This document shows positions 1 to 13,816 of a DNA stretch of 64,000 nucleotides, piece after piece. The position numbers and the translations under genes were made by a program. The stretch comes from Eleginops maclovinus. Taxonomy: Eukaryota > Chordata > Actinopteri > Perciformes > Eleginopidae. Location of the stretch: the NCBI RefSeq assembly GCF_036324505.1, contig NC_086352.1:22289637-22353636 (forward strand), given 5' to 3'. Numbering within the stretch: position 1 is the first letter of the stretch; each line of letters opens with the position of its first letter. The notes beneath the pieces are model-generated. The model was not told the DNA's origin, did not search any database, and saw nothing but the letters and a program-made list of their open reading frames with translations.

Positions 1-3000
1 GCATGATGCTCACACCTGAGGCAAAACCACCGCATGATGTAATTCATATGATGGATTATGTGACTATCTGAAGGTCTTATTTATCCTAACATTGACTCTG
101 ATCTATTCGACCAGAACGCTCTCTACCTCCTTTCCCTCCTTTCACACATGTCTTCACACACACATACCCTTTTGAACCCTTTGTAGAACTCTCAAAATGA
201 GTCGCACACCCTTCACATCGTGAGAAGACAATGTGTTCAAAGAGACCGCCGGCCCTTTAAGTTACACTACAAAGCCAGAGCTTATCGACAAGTTATGCGT
301 CAGTAAACTAAGCGGCCAACATGAATTTACTGAAACATTAAAGAGCTTATCAGCAATTACAGGCATATTTTTCAATCATTACCACAGCTCTGAGACAGCC
401 TTCTCTGTCCTAAAACTAATTCTTGGGCTCTCTGTGTGTCAGCACATTATTGACTCCCAATGGGTCACTGATCCTCGCTGGTTTATTTAACCTGCTGATA
501 AGAGCCTTCAGACTACGAAACTGAAGAAAGTTCAGGAGCTTCTACAGATTGTCAGTATGATAAAATGGATCATATGAAAACATGTCAAGACCATGCACAT
601 GACCACAGAAGCCACATTTACTGTAAAATGTGTTGATTCATCTTGATTCAACTGGCATAGGCTACTGTATGTGCACATTCCTGTGTCTGCTCTTTGTTGT
701 GACATGTGGCGGTCAGGGACACTCTCCATCAGCACTAGTTTTCCCACCAGGGCTGGAATACAATGCCCGGACTGCGGCTGTGATAAATGATTCTGGTTCA
801 CAATGGTCTTTCTGTGCATTGAAAATCAGCTCTCCGTACCCCTGGTAATTAGACTAATTCCCACAATGTTGGAGGCAGACGATAAATCTGCTTGCTTTCC
901 GCCAGACCTTGAGACCAAAATTAATGTTGTCTCATTAAGCAGATAAAGTTAATTTATTAGAGTTTTACTTCTCTTCTCAGCCTCCTTACCCTCTCCACAT
1001 CATTTATTAACCAATATTGAGCTTTGCCATATGACATCCAGCCCACTGTATGTGAATCTCCTTCTGTCTGTCTTTGGCACTTTGGCCTTTTCCCACCCCT
1101 CTTATCAGGTGTTTATCAGCACTTTCTGGAAACTGAATGGAGTTGTTGGCTGAGCCCCTGATGTGTACAACCAAAGAAGCAACAGTATTTTTCAATTATC
1201 CAGTTAGAAAAAACACGTGTGTCTAAGGAAAAATGCTCAAACCAAGTCACTGTAGGTGAAATAGCATGGCCAATAGCAAGCCGGGCTACAACAGTCTGAT
1301 TATATCATTCAGACCTCAATTACAAACAGCCAAAAGGTAAAAACATCCGCCTCAAAAATCTTATGCTGAGTCAGAAACCTCACAGTTTCTGTCCGTTTCT
1401 CCAATTTATTGAAAATAACTTTGAGCTTATTCTAAGAGAAGCTGCTCTTTCTTTACATCTAGTTTCACCTATAAATAAATCACAAACGCACAGAAAAATT
1501 ATTATAGGATTATTCCTATTTACAAAGCTAGCAGCAGGTGTAACCATCTTGGGAAAATGCATGAAGCATCGTGCTACATTTTGTTACTGCAGCATAATTA
1601 CAGTTGTGATGTACAAGAAAGGTCAAAGCTGATCTGAAGCTTGCTTGCTGAAACTGTCCTCTCAGTCACCACTTGTTTCTGTCAGTGAGAAAATAAATAA
1701 ATTATGACTTCCTGTTGTCAGACGATTCTTCCACAGAGTTGTTTTAAAAGGTCAGTTAAAATTAGGTAGATATGTCTCAGAGGATTGTTTATGAAGCAAA
1801 ACAACATCAAACTGTAGTCCAACATGTGCTGCTCAAGTAATAACTTTACTACTGTAAATCAGAGGGTTTCAGTTAGTTGTTTGAAACATTAGTGTATCAC
1901 TGTTCGTAACAAGATAAGACAGGACAATTAAGCGGTTCATTTGAAAAATACCTGTAATTTTTCAAAGAGGTAAAGTTAAACCTGATTATAGATGAACGTG
2001 TATAACTTAAAACTCCTCATATAAGAATGATATGTCCACAAGAAGATTCAAATACACAAACAAACAAATACATTCATTTAAAAAGACATGTGTGTTTCAG
2101 ATATCTAAATAAATGCATCCGAATGAAAGGTATCGTATCGGCCTGTTAATGTAATTACAGATTTTCTGATCTCAATAGCTCCCTGCATCTTTCATATATG
2201 ATTGAAGTTAATAAAAAGCAGCTTAATAAAGTTGAAACGTTTGATGAACAACAGAACAAATAAAACCACAAAGGGTTCAGAGTCTGCTTCACATCTAAAT
2301 TGGGGAATTCCAACCCTGCGACTTTCCAATCTCTTTCCCAGCTCTCCTGTTTATTTTTTCCACACTGGAAACAAAAGCTCCCTTTCAACAGAATCCAGTC
2401 CAGTGTGAGTTTATGACCATTTAATGGGTCCTTCCATCTAACAGCCCTGTGGTTTACTATCACCCATACAAGGGCCCTATTGTGCATAGACATGGGAGAT
2501 AAGAGATAAATACACCTTATCAGTCACAACAAGACATCATTACTTTCACCCTGCTATCTCACTGTGCCTCTCCACCATGCATTATCTGGCCACTTATGAG
2601 GATATTCAGAGTCATCAAGTGCTTTGAAGATCTCCGCACGTTGACTGTTTGCTCTCTCAGTTTCCCGCTTCTGCATAACAACTCAACTGTACAGTGTGTT
2701 AAAGCACATCGTCTTCCAGTCCACTGTAAGCCATACACTTTGCGGTCTGAAATGACATTTAGAACTGCATTTAATTGGTACTTTGGGGATGAGGTTTAAA
2801 GCTCATGATAGCATGTCTTCATGTTTTCTGCTGAGAGGATACCACCCAACACCATTAGCACTCAGGTAATGTCTTCTTATGGCCCAATTTACACATTAAC
2901 ACTAACCAAAGGTTACTGAGGGGATACTGCATACTTGGTCACTTACAACATCCCCTGCATAATTCAGCTTATTGTATTTATTCATTTTTCTGACATGTAT

Positions 3001-5450
3001 ATAGTTTACTTCCTATGCATGACTTTCACATTGGTCTTTCAACCGAATCTGCACTATTTGATTCTACTCTATTCTACTCTGAATCATTTCACTCAATCAC
3101 ATTGCCGCTTTAAAAATTCCAGGCAGCGGAAAAACAGTCTGGATTGCAGTCAGGAAGTCCGACACTTTTGTCCAGAATAGCATAAGGTCTTCACTTTAAA
3201 TACACCTAACTACGTATGTTATCTTTACATCCTAATGTCTGCCAAATTTAACTGGTTCTTAGGATTTAATACTCTCAAAACTGTTATTTATTTTTCTGTG
3301 GAAACTGAATCTCTGTGTCACCTTCACAAACACAGAGCAGCAACATACCCAATATCGACAGCAGGTAAGGAGTTAAAACAATCTACAGAGAAATCGCTGA
3401 CAGTTGCAGATTTTGAGGACAGGATGGACTACCTGAAACAAGATGTATCGTTTGAAAGATGTTGATTAAACAGATTTTAAGAGTTTAAAAGCTTTTTCTG
3501 TTACTTTAAGGAATTGTTATGCAGATTAGAAAAAGAAAAAAATCAATCTCACATCAGACTAATCTTTAGCACTTAGCAAATTTATCTGTATGTGGTAATG
3601 CTGGTAGTGCCACCTCCCATCAGGTAATTAAGCTAGGACGCAGTCAATATTCCAAAACTTAAATTAATTGATCAGTTGCTGGAATTTGTCAATAGTCTAA
3701 TGGAGCACTGCTAAAATCTGTCAATCTATGACATTGTGGCAGAGGTAAATCACATCATTGAGGTGTATTTTAATGGCTCTCAATTGATCAAAATGTCATC
3801 AGAGGTGTGACAGAGTGCGGTTCAGCAACAGAGCTCTGATGAAGTGACAGAACAGTCAAAATATCCTCACACAGTACCAATAGACAGATCTCTTGATATT
3901 GAGCTTCATCTTAGCACACTTTACAAATGACAAGGTAAGAAATAAATTAGATATGCATGAATTAAGCTTAGCCTTTTAACATTCAATAACTTTCTAGTGA
4001 GTGTCCTTTTATGCAAGAAACAGTTATTTAGCTTATTCTATGGATTATCCTTGATCCACAGTGCAGCTATATATATAGCACCACTGACTTTAAGGGAACA
4101 ATGGAAGTTTAAATACAATCGTCTCTGACTCATTCCCTTGTTTTCTTCACTCCTTGTTCATTATATTTGTTCTGTTTATGGCTACAAGCGTAGAGAGGTC
4201 AGGGAACTCATCCCTCTCTGTCAGTGTGCTAATTGGTTTGAATAAGTGGCCCCTCCTCCCAATAAACTACATGTGCTCAATCTTTAAGGTAGCCTAAATC
4301 ATTTTTAGTGAGCCTGTCACAAATAACTAGGACGGATTCTCCATCTAGTTTTAATTAAAAATGTGGTTTGCAGGTATCAACATGTCAAACTTTAAGTCTA
4401 ATGTAGTTCATTTTGTACAGAGAAAAAAGGGTTCTGTTTCTATGGTTGTATTTCCAGCCCCATTATAATATTAGAACATAAAAACATTTAAAACACAAAC
4501 AAACAAATGTCTTCTGGTTTAGAAACTTTGTTTACAACAAAGATATCAGAGAAAACCTGAACAGGTGAATCTCAAAATTAAAATGATTTGAACAAATTGC
4601 ACTAATCTTTTCTAGTTACCCCACTATACTGGGACAGTTTGACCTCCCTTCTAGTTGGCACAACTTACGTGTTAATGTAATGTAATTGCTACTCCTTGTA
4701 GTAATAAATACTACTGCAAATTCTATCAGTTTAAATTGTCCGCAGAGCAGCAGACCAAACAATTCTGAACAATTTATTTGATCTTAAGAGTCCAATCTTT
4801 TATTATTAACTCTCTTAATATGCCCCCTTTAACTCTCTATGTAACTATTGGTATTACTTTTGTGCGAACAATAAATTACACAAACAATTGAATGGGAAGA
4901 TTGCACTCTATGATTACTGGCCTTTCCCCTGTGTTTGAGCGTAGCAGTTTGAAACAAACAGTATTTTGTATAAAACAGTTATAGTCGAGTATACCTGCAT
5001 CTAAAGCAACATTAATCGAAACGTATTATTTGGCTCTGAGTGCTTTCATTTTAAACATGTATACGGAGGACTTTGTTTGTATTCTGGGTGTAGTGTTATG
5101 TCAACATTTATTTAAAAAGGTTGAATAAAGATACTGTTATTATTTGTATTATTTATTAAGTGCACCTTTAGGTATTTGCCTTGTTCTGTTTGTTTTTATA
5201 CTCCTTATATGATTGCAGCTAACTGTAATATCAGTTATGTCTTTCTGATTTCTTAATCTGTCATTTGTTTTAAAGCAATTGGCAGTAAAGTAAAGCACTT
5301 GAGTTGACTTCCTCTGTCCATGTGAACCCAAATTATTCTGGGGCACAAAGTCCTACACTTGCCATATTTACATAGCTAAATCTCATGTTTATTGACACTT
5401 AGTTTTGTTCAAATATCCTTACAAGATTAGCACTGTTTGTGATATTGTGT
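1..5450. other. Non-coding stretch, no gene recognised
   Basis: AT-rich non-coding DNA. The short open frames here (longest about 112 codons near 2.2-2.5 kb, minus) show no domain, splice pattern or composition that would support a gene. I see no transposon termini. Confidence 0.5.
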
Positions 5451-5459
5451 TTGCTCTTG

Positions 5460-5690
5460 GTGCATTGACGTGTTGAATTTCAGGAAATGTTGCAGATGTG
5501 CCAAGCTGGGACGGCTCAGAGTGCGCTAACTGAGGAATTAGCACTTCCATAATTGGCCGTTCTGACAGATGCTCTGACAGGCCGGGATGATGAAGCGGAC
5601 GCTAAGTGATTTGTCTCCTGCCCTGTCTCACACTGTGCCTGACGCAGAACTTCAGTTACATATTAAACATCCACATCATGCTTCTCAGAC
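5460..5690. promoter_or_regulatory. Candidate conserved non-coding block
   Basis: A block with more balanced base composition than the AT-rich flanks. It contains GGAATTAGCAC, CATAATTGG and repeated TCTGACAG/CTGACAGG motifs (Meis/TALE-like TGACAG cores beside homeodomain-like AATTA). No open frame fits. The call rests on texture only; there is no alignment behind it. Confidence 0.25.
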
Positions 5691-7425
5691 ATCTTAACTG
5701 TATTTCCCTTGTAAAGAGACGCAAACGAAGAATGTGCAGTTAAAGGACACAGTCGACACAAGCATTCATACAGAGACACAACACTCGGCTAGTCAATTTA
5801 GTTTAATCCAAGCCATGATGAAGACACTCCCGGAGGGCATGATCAAACAATGTCTTCTACATTAATGAAGAGGAGTTCCTGGATTAAAAAACTCCTTAAC
5901 ACAAGCTAAAATGTGGCTCACCTTGCTGCAGTGAAGCAGAGTACTACACCCAGGTGTTTCAGTACACCGTGACAACACTACTGGGTGTGTTGAGAGGTGA
6001 AACAGAGAACCCTTCTGACCACGCCTGAGGGAGTTGTTTTTTATTTATTTGAACTTTTCACCCAGAGAAGGAAGTGAAACACTGTGTGGCACTTATTATC
6101 ATTTGGTCAAACTAAATATTTGAGAGTAGCTTTTGAGAGTAGCTGTGTTCAATAGGGTTTAAGTAATCTTGTATAATGAAGTCATCTGTGGCTGTGAAGC
6201 TCAGGGTCAACAGGTGTTTTACCCTGTCGTATGAGAAATGCGCAGTGTTTGGCTGATAGATGTCTGAAAGTAAAATGACACCAAAAGTTGTCCTGAGTTT
6301 CCATTTAGTGAGTTCAGTTTTGTATTTTGGGGAATTGTTGCTCCTTAGAAATCCCTGCTTTTCAGGTCTGTTTTGGTACGGTGAATGCTGGGATATCTTA
6401 TTGAGAGGGTTGAAGCATCAAAATGAAACAAATACCTTAGTTCATCTTTATTCTCGCTGTAAGTTGCACAATGACATATATTTCACAATGGAGGGATCCA
6501 CCAAATCTTTTGAAAACTCACCGAATGTGCCTTTAATGTCCTTCATTGTCTTTTCTCGTTCTACAATGGCTCCCTCGCTCTCCTGTTCCCCTCCCGAGGC
6601 TGTGCACTTGCCCTGACAATGCAGCATTATGGAAATAAATTGTTCCATTAGGTGCATTGTGTTCTGTCATCAGGCCAACACACTGGGTTATTAATGGACA
6701 CAGCCTTCGCTTTGATTAAGACTGAAGATTTATGAAAAATACGCACTGATGGAGTAACACCCGACATTTTCTTTAGTAAGGAGTGTAGCACCTCGCAGGA
6801 AGTCTCCTTGTGAGAGACCAGATTGGAAGACTATCTATCCATAGTTTGACAGAAACAGGACCATTTTCTCGTACAGATTTGCAGATACTCAGTGGCAAAA
6901 ATCGACATTAAACACACTTCAAAAAGTGAAATACCTTTAGATGAATACAAAAATGTATGTTACTTATAATTGAATTATCTTTGTCTCTTTCACCTTACCA
7001 TTTATAAGGCTTAGCTAATGCCTTCTGATGATGTTAAGCAGGTGTACCGTTTTTCATTTTCAGCACTTAGCTAAGTGTGTTAGTATTTCCACAAGTTTTA
7101 ATTGGCACTGAAATCAAAGCACAGCTGCAGGTGTTGGGAATTTCATGTTTTTCAGCTATTTGTTCAATTTGATTTCAATCTAACAAATATTTCAACATTG
7201 TCTTGCACCTTCTTTTTTTTTTTTTTTTACTAATGAAACATTTAACAAGCAACCATTTAAGCCATTTTAAAAATAAGACCTAGGCAATATAACTTGATGT
7301 TGCTGTTAGTGTTTGAACGGAGCATATCAGATCAGTGTGTTAAACGTCTGCCATTTCTGTATCTGCACCTTCACACACTTTCTGAGTATCAAACAGGTCT
7401 TAGTCATTCCCTCCCTACAACACAG

Positions 7426-7428
<3 letters not shown>
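5691..7428. other. Non-coding stretch, no gene recognised
   Basis: Non-coding, AT-rich. A 118-codon open frame at 6260-6616 (plus) has no recognisable domain and no splice context. A poly(T) run lies near 7213. Confidence 0.45.

Positions 7429-7503
<75 letters not shown>
7429..7503. repeat. (TG)n microsatellite
   Basis: Uninterrupted TG dinucleotide run of about 75 bp. It generates false Cys-Val and Thr-His open frames in both directions. Confidence 0.95.
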
Positions 7504-7505
<2 letters not shown>

Positions 7506-10060
7506 AAGTGTGACTGATCCCATTTATCAGGCCAGTTAACCCCTGGCAGCAAGTAGTAATACGGAGCAGGAGACCAGAGGGGGATGCAGGCACTCGCTCT
7601 AATTAAATCCCCCCCTCCACCTTCCCACCCACACCTACACAGACTGCCTCCCCTCCTCCGGCAGGAGAGACTTTGACCTTCCAACCCAGCTTCCCCCCCT
7701 GCTGCCTGCATCTCCCACCTCAGCACTGCAAACTGCAACGATACACATGGAAGTCCTAACCACTTTAACCATCCACCGTGCTTTTTCAGGTTGGAGCTGA
7801 CGAATCTCATTCAGTGTTGGTTACAAAAAAAATAAGATAAATGACAAACCTGATAGGTATAGTCGACAAATGGGTGATGTCATGGTGATGATGTTCACTT
7901 CTTATACAGAGCTGTTGTATGTTAAGGTTAAGTTATTCATAAACCATGAATTTAACCTTTTGCAATAAAACTGTACACATATCTTTTTAAAAAAGGGGAA
8001 ATTGTGTTTAACCGTGTTATACCCTTCCCACAATGATCAGTTCAACTTTTTTGCTGTTTTAACGTTGTTTGCTTTCCCAGGGGTGTTGAGTTAATCGACA
8101 TATGATGATGCTTTTCCACTTTCAACTATGTATGCCTTCACTGAGCTGTTGACTTTTTCTAATCCTGCCTGTTTTCAGTGCAAGTGGCATATGATCTTAA
8201 TGCTGACTCAAAATAAATGTGTCCTTTATTCACTTTTAAAGTAATGCCAGTGAATAAAGTAGCATTAATGGGAATAAGTGTTTGCACTGGTGTGAAGGCT
8301 CACAGCTGGCTTTTGTTGGGCATGCTGGGTTCAAAAGCGGGTTAAGAGCAGGGTAATCTGTCCGGCTGACAGCATCAAAGCAGCTGGCATCATTAATACC
8401 GGGCCGGCCGAGGCGTAGTCCCAGCGGCTCCATACACTGTTTGTGAAGGTTACACATGAACTTGCATGCCTGCATGAAGAGACAGGTAACTGTATTTGTG
8501 TGGGCACACTCATACACAAATGAGAAAAAGGAAATTCAACAGTTTTTTCTTTTAATTAATGCTTTGGCTTTTCTATTATTTCTATTCCATTTTAAATGTG
8601 GTAATGTTTAAAGCACAGCTATCAAAGTACATTTGTGTAAAACTGTTTAACAATCTAACACAACAGTGATAAATGTCAACTTACTTTTTTTCTGTCAGTC
8701 AGAGGCCATCATAAAAAAGCAGATGAATATTTTGTTTATTACTCGCGTGTTCTTAAACTTCTGGTAGGTTCCATTATGTATTTGCAAGGAAAATCTCTGT
8801 GGAGGAACTCAGTCTAATTACTTTAGATCCTACGGTATAAATGGCTGCTCAGGACAACAATTACATTATAGTCTTTTAAATACGAAACCTCTGGAAAGCT
8901 TAAATGTATGCAGAAATGGGTAGCCTGGTTTCAAACTAAGTGTTTTTCCTCAAATATGTGTATTATACATTTACAACATACTGTAGCTAACCCTGATAAT
9001 TAAATGTTAGTTAATGCAACTTAAATAATTTCTGCAGGTTTCAGGATAAATGTGTAATGGAAATAACATTTTTATATTGAATGTAATTAAGGAGATGTGA
9101 GTAGTAAAATTAAGGCTCTTTAAAAGGTACAGACCCTTATTATTTATTACAATTTCTTAAACATTATTACAGTGTTTATTTCATAATTATGTTGCTGAGT
9201 TGTTTGTATTTTAAGAACTGAAATTATACAAACTGATAGACAGTGTTAATAAAGGGAAATTATAAATGTATTAATGATTCTACTTATACTATTATGATAT
9301 GATAATAATCTACAGTAAAATGCAACCATAATAATGTGCGTTGCAGACATTGCTTTCTGCCTGCTGGTAATATCACTGTATTAGCTGTTGACTGTGAGTG
9401 TACAGAGTCAACAGCAATATTATTTGACCCTATCAGCTAATGATCCAACAGCAGCAGGTAGAGTGGCAGAGGGAGTGGTGTCCACCGCTGTATGACTCAG
9501 TGGATAGGACAACCTGAGACTGTTTTGGAATCAAGTCATTCAAGCCCCAGTTAATGTTGCATCTACTAAACTCTTGCTTTCCTATTAACAAACAACACAG
9601 CTACTTCAGGAATGAGCTCTGGGGTTTGTTGAAATGAGTTCTGGGAAATGTGAGAAACAAAGAACCATTTCGGGGGGGCAAACATGAGGAAAACAAACCC
9701 ACATAACTTAACAAATGTGTGTGAATCTACATGACGTAGAAGGGCAGGAGAGGAAACTTATGTTTTGTTATCTAAGAAAAAGCTAAACTCAAAATTAATC
9801 TGGAAAGTTTGTAGTCAATCCCATCCAGAAGCTAAAATAAGATAAGAATTACTTTATTAATCCCAAACTGGGAACGTTTTGTTTTTAACTTTGTATATGT
9901 TTTTGATAAATAACACACAAATTGGATTTTAATCTATTGGACGCTCAGGATGCAAAAGCTTCTAACAGCTAACATGGATTGGTATATTTCTATTGTATTT
10001 ACATACAAGAGATAGCAGAGTGAGTGTGTGTCTGCATGCATACATATAGAGGGTCACGTC
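7504..10060. other. Non-coding stretch with possible short repeat remnants
   Basis: No gene seen. Around 8270-8480 is a GC-balanced block (GGGCCGGCCGAGGCG, CATCATTAATACC) that could be conserved regulatory DNA. Around 9476-9560 the pattern 'ctcagtggataggac ... tcaagtcattcaagcccc' resembles A and B boxes of a decayed tRNA-derived SINE. At about 9845-9885 'actttattaatcccaaactggg' resembles the short tail found at the end of many fish retroelements. All three are weak calls. Confidence 0.3.
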
Positions 10061-10190
10061 AACATCTCATTTATGTAATGGCTCCGCATTTATCGCACCC
10101 TGACATGAATGACAGGTGGAAATGACATCACTAAAATTTAAATTGTTGTCCTTCTCTCTGCAGAGTAATACATCCTAAGTGATGCATATT
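10061..10190. promoter_or_regulatory. Candidate conserved non-coding block
   Basis: Contains CTGACATGAATGACAGGTGGAAATGACATCA: Meis-like TGACAG next to an E-box-like CAGGTGG and a CRE-like TGACATCA. Composition differs from the flanks. Inference from motif density only. Confidence 0.25.
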
Positions 10191-10560
10191 CCACAAACAA
10201 GTTATTTCTACCCTCATCTACACCATCTTTATTCCACCTTTCTCAAACACTCAGACACGTTTTAATCCCCCTTTCGCTTTCGGTGTTTCATTTTATTGTC
10301 ACCACAACATCACAGTGTCACTGAGCTATCCAATTGGCATAATTGAGCTGGGTCAGATGATAAAGAGACCTATAACAATCAATGCAGGTGAAATAAAAAA
10401 CAGCTCTCAGTTATTACTTTTGTCCTTTTCCAACGTCAATCAATGCCCCACCCCTACACATCAGCTTAACAGACTGGACTGCTGCGTTTATTTGGGGAAA
10501 AGGTTTGACATCTCGGAAGGAAAAATAAAAAGACACGAGGAGGTGAAGGCAGGAGCATAA

Positions 10561-10590
10561 GAGGAGGAGGAGGAGGAGGAGGAGGAGGAA
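10561..10590. repeat. (GGA)n microsatellite
   Basis: About ten GGA/GAG units. It creates a false poly-Pro frame on the minus strand. Confidence 0.85.
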
Positions 10591-10738
10591 GTGAAGGCAG
10601 TATCAGAGCTGAGATAAATGAGATGTGACAGGCTGCCACTCTCCTCATCAGCATGACACAGCTGTCACAGCCCTATTTCAGGAAAATTAAACGGCCTTAC
10701 GGTAAACTGGCGTGCCTAGAGGGAGGGGCTGGAGTAGA

Positions 10739-10762
10739 GTGTGTGTGTGTGTGTGTGTGTTT
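10739..10762. repeat. (TG)n microsatellite
   Basis: Short TG run of about 24 bp. Confidence 0.85.
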
Positions 10763-10959
10763 GAGTGTGAGAAAATGAAAAAGCTTGTAGTATGCAGATG
10801 GGCTTTCTGCTTCTCTCCTCCCCCAATCTGTTCCCCTCCAAGCACCATCCTCTCCTTTTGACATGGTAATGGCTCCAAATTGATGAAGACACTTCACTCA
10901 TTCAGTGACAACTCTACTGGCAAGCGACATAACACTTCTTCTACGCCCCCTCATCCATC

Positions 10960-11290
10960 ACTCAGGAAGCCCCTCCCCGCAGCCTGCTGGACATTGGCTG
11001 GGTGGAAAGTTGTTTAATCAGCTAATTTGCTCTTCTTTTGCCACTGTTAATGACTGCACCACCTCTGGATTATCTTGTCATCCCATCCTCTTAATCAGCA
11101 CTGATAAACTGCTCATCAAACTATTAGCCTCCTCTTGCCCTTTGACACGTTTCACAAGGGTTATATGTCTGTAATTAAATCCAATTTGCCGGGTCATATT
11201 TCTGTCTTTAATTGACAGAACGGAAGCATTTTCTGTCACATTTATACAGTGACCATGAGACCTCTTCACCGCACGGCAAATTAAGAAATT
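10960..11290. promoter_or_regulatory. Candidate conserved non-coding block
   Basis: Dense homeodomain- and TALE-like motifs: TTTAATCAGCTAATTTGC, CTCTTAATCAGCAC, TGTAATTAAATCC, TTTAATTGACAGAAC. The block is GC-balanced against AT-rich flanks. The 77- and 89-codon frames across it have no domain. The texture is typical of vertebrate developmental enhancers, but conservation cannot be shown from one sequence. Confidence 0.35.
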
Positions 11291-11329
11291 ACAATCTAAT
11301 GAAGAAAACAACTCAAATATGTGGGGGAA

Positions 11330-12760
11330 AAAAGTAATGAAAAATAAGCTGTAAATAAATAAGTGTTTTCTGATGGCCTCTTCATCTACACCGTGTTTTT
11401 CCCTGTACAGTGTTTTATACTATTATAAAAAACACAAAAATGTTCAAATCAATTTTCTTATTTTCGTGAAAATATACTTGGCCAACAAATCTGATCTTGA
11501 CTGTATATTGATTGTGTTTTGATTAATTGCGGTGTTATACTGTCAGTCTGAATATATTTTTGAAGAAATTAAAACAAATCTGGCATGAATGTGAATAATA
11601 CAAAGTGTGTTTATCATATAGATCCCTGATGAATCTGGCATACTGCATATATAGGCTTTTTAACAGGATTGTTATTTATTATTTTCATGTTAACATAGAG
11701 GAGAGATTAGGGATGTCCTCTTGGTTTCACTGTTAGAAGGTTATATTGCAGCTTATGATTAAGTACTAGCTCTTAGCATTGTTTCTACATAATAATTAAC
11801 AGCAGGTCTATTGCGCATCAGGTTTTTCATCTTCAAAGGCTTTTTATGGCATTTTACAAATCAGACAGTTTAGAACACAGTCATACTGGAATAAACAACA
11901 GACGCCTGATCAAAACTGTCATTATTATTCGTATTAGTTGTCTGCTGAGACAATAACGACCAATATCAGATACAGTTTTTTCAACTGTGTTTTCACTATG
12001 TGTTACTTTCATTCAGTCAAGGCTTGACAGTTAGCATCCCTGACCTCATGTTACCTTACATAATAATGATCCCTAAGTGAGATCCACAGATTTTAAATCC
12101 AAGACGTAGCACATGTTGATAATATATATAAGAAAATAACTGGTATCAGAGAGAAAGTGGTACTGATGAATAGCTTGATACCACACATTCACCAAACCTT
12201 TTCTCAGCAAGACTGCATGATGGCCACATGGTATTGCTAAATTGTTGTTTTATTTATGAAGTATTTCAATCATATTTGTGAATTTTCAGCCCAGAACAAT
12301 CCTTTAACGATATTTCCTGCTACCCTTCAATGTGGGGTGGCTCATCCTGTGGTTATCTGGTAAAAAACTATTGTAAACTGCAGGTAATAGTTAACAGTAT
12401 ACTGTAACATAAGGATCAGGAATGGAAAATCTCTTTGAGCTAGTTTTTGAGATAAACTAGAACCCACCAAGTCTGCCTGACATTTCAGTTGAAGATCCTA
12501 GCTGTTTTTTAAGCCACTTTGTGCGGCCTCAGCACAAGCATGCTGCACTTTTACATAGGTGAAAGGATCCAACTGACCCTATACAACAAATAAAAACTAT
12601 CGATCCTCCCTCCCCAACTCCCACTTTAAAAGACTTATGGTGGAGCTCCATTTTGTCTAATCACTTGGCAAAAGAGTGCAGGGTCTAAATAAAGAAAGAA
12701 TAAATAAATAAAGACCCCGGGCCAACGTGTTGCTCTCACCTTTGCAGATGAAATTACCCG
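11330..12760. other. Non-coding stretch, nothing recognised
   Basis: AT-rich DNA with no recognisable gene, repeat terminus or microsatellite. Confidence 0.45.
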
Positions 12761-12768
12761 AAAAGCTG

Positions 12769-13135
12769 TTACAAATCAATATAATCAATGCAATCAGCTA
12801 ACTGGCACAGGCAATCTCCTGCCAGTAAGTAAAATACCCCCGGTGGAGATCTTTCAATCTCTATTGCCATAATTGCCCCCAAGGGCGACGTTAGGGTGTA
12901 GCATTTTGTACACTTAATTAAATTAGTGAGCTCTGTGGACAGGGTGGGTTGCCGATCTCCCAAAGAACGGAGAGATCTGGCCCTGAGCCAGTAATTAATG
13001 CAATACCTTTCCTGATTACGCCAATCCCCCTTAATGAACTTATTATGCATTTTAACCCAAACACTCCCTTGAATTAATGAGCACAAAGAAAGCCCCTGCA
13101 CATAGCAAACACTTCGATCACAAGTCATAACTCAT
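12769..13135. promoter_or_regulatory. Candidate conserved non-coding block (strongest of the set)
   Basis: About 360 bp with CACTTAATTAAATTAGTG, CAGTAATTAATGC, CATAATTGCC, TTGAATTAATGAGC and TTATGCATTTTAA (an octamer-like ATGCA core), spaced through otherwise GC-balanced sequence. A 119-codon minus-strand frame spans it, but its translation has no domain and it starts and ends arbitrarily, so I read the conservation-like texture as regulatory rather than coding. Confidence 0.4.
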
Positions 13136-13439
13136 CCACTCAACAGGGCAGAAGTAATGTCCATATTTCTCCCTCTTTCAACAGCAGCCAAGGCTAATTT
13201 GGACTTGAGTGACGGCAAAAGTTCTGGGTCTGCACACATAAAGCTTTAGAGAAATAGGATCCCTTGTCTCGGAAGTAACAACAGAAACTTTATTGGCTGA
13301 CTTTACAAGGTCTCACAGAAATCATGGCTGAATTCACTGTGTAAAGAAAACTTTGGTACTGTCATTGGGCCCATTAAGGTCTACACATTAATACCCACAT
13401 GGGTTACAAAACATATGTGTTAGATGATTTAAAGAGACC

Positions 13440-13565
13440 TAGGAACAGTGCAGGGTGGGAGCAGCTCTGCGCTGACCCATAATGCTTTGCTAATTAAATA
13501 ATTCACTAATTGATTCATTGCCAAATCAATAAAGCTTGCAGATGGTTTATGGTGAGAGCTAAAAT
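13440..13565. promoter_or_regulatory. Candidate conserved non-coding block
   Basis: Contains GCTAATTAAATAATTCAC, TAATTGATTCATTG and CCAAATCAATAAAG beside a GC-rich segment. Clustered homeodomain/PBX-like sites (TGATTCAT, ATCAAT). Motif-based inference only. Confidence 0.3.
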
Positions 13566-13784
13566 ATGTTTAAGGACTGCAGAGAGTAACAAATGAAACA
13601 CAAATACTCACGCACACACAGGATCCAAGCTGCTGGTGCATCCACCTGACTGAAGGATAAGCAAAAGCACATGAAATTGGTGCTAAAATGTAGGTGAACA
13701 TTGAGTTGACCTTGTGGTTGTGTTGTATGACATCATTTCAGACCCTCACAGGCAGATGATAGTGAATATAAAAGGCGTGGGACA

Positions 13785-13816
13785 CGGTGTGTGTGTGTGT
13801 GTGTGCGTGTGTGTGT
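13785..13816. repeat. (TG)n microsatellite
   Basis: Interrupted TG run of about 32 bp. Confidence 0.8.

Noticed and set aside
2155..2493. 112-codon minus-strand frame as a gene
   Set aside because: No recognisable domain. The overlapping opposite frame is equally open, consistent with chance.
6260..6616. 118-codon plus-strand frame as a gene
   Set aside because: No recognisable domain. It ends in low-complexity Ser/Pro sequence and there are no neighbouring exons.
7294..7810. Open frames with Cys-Val and Thr-His runs
   Set aside because: They are translations of a TG/CA microsatellite. The same applies to frames at 13996-14429, 27548-27911, 28186-28666, 30134-30836, 36286-36672, 50804-51010 and 52715-52951.
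9476..9560. Functional tRNA gene
   Set aside because: Box-like motifs are only approximate and no acceptor stem pairs. At most a decayed tRNA-derived SINE.
12769..13128. 119-codon minus-strand frame as a gene
   Set aside because: No domain, no splice context, and the nucleotide texture (clustered TAATTA words) fits regulatory DNA better.
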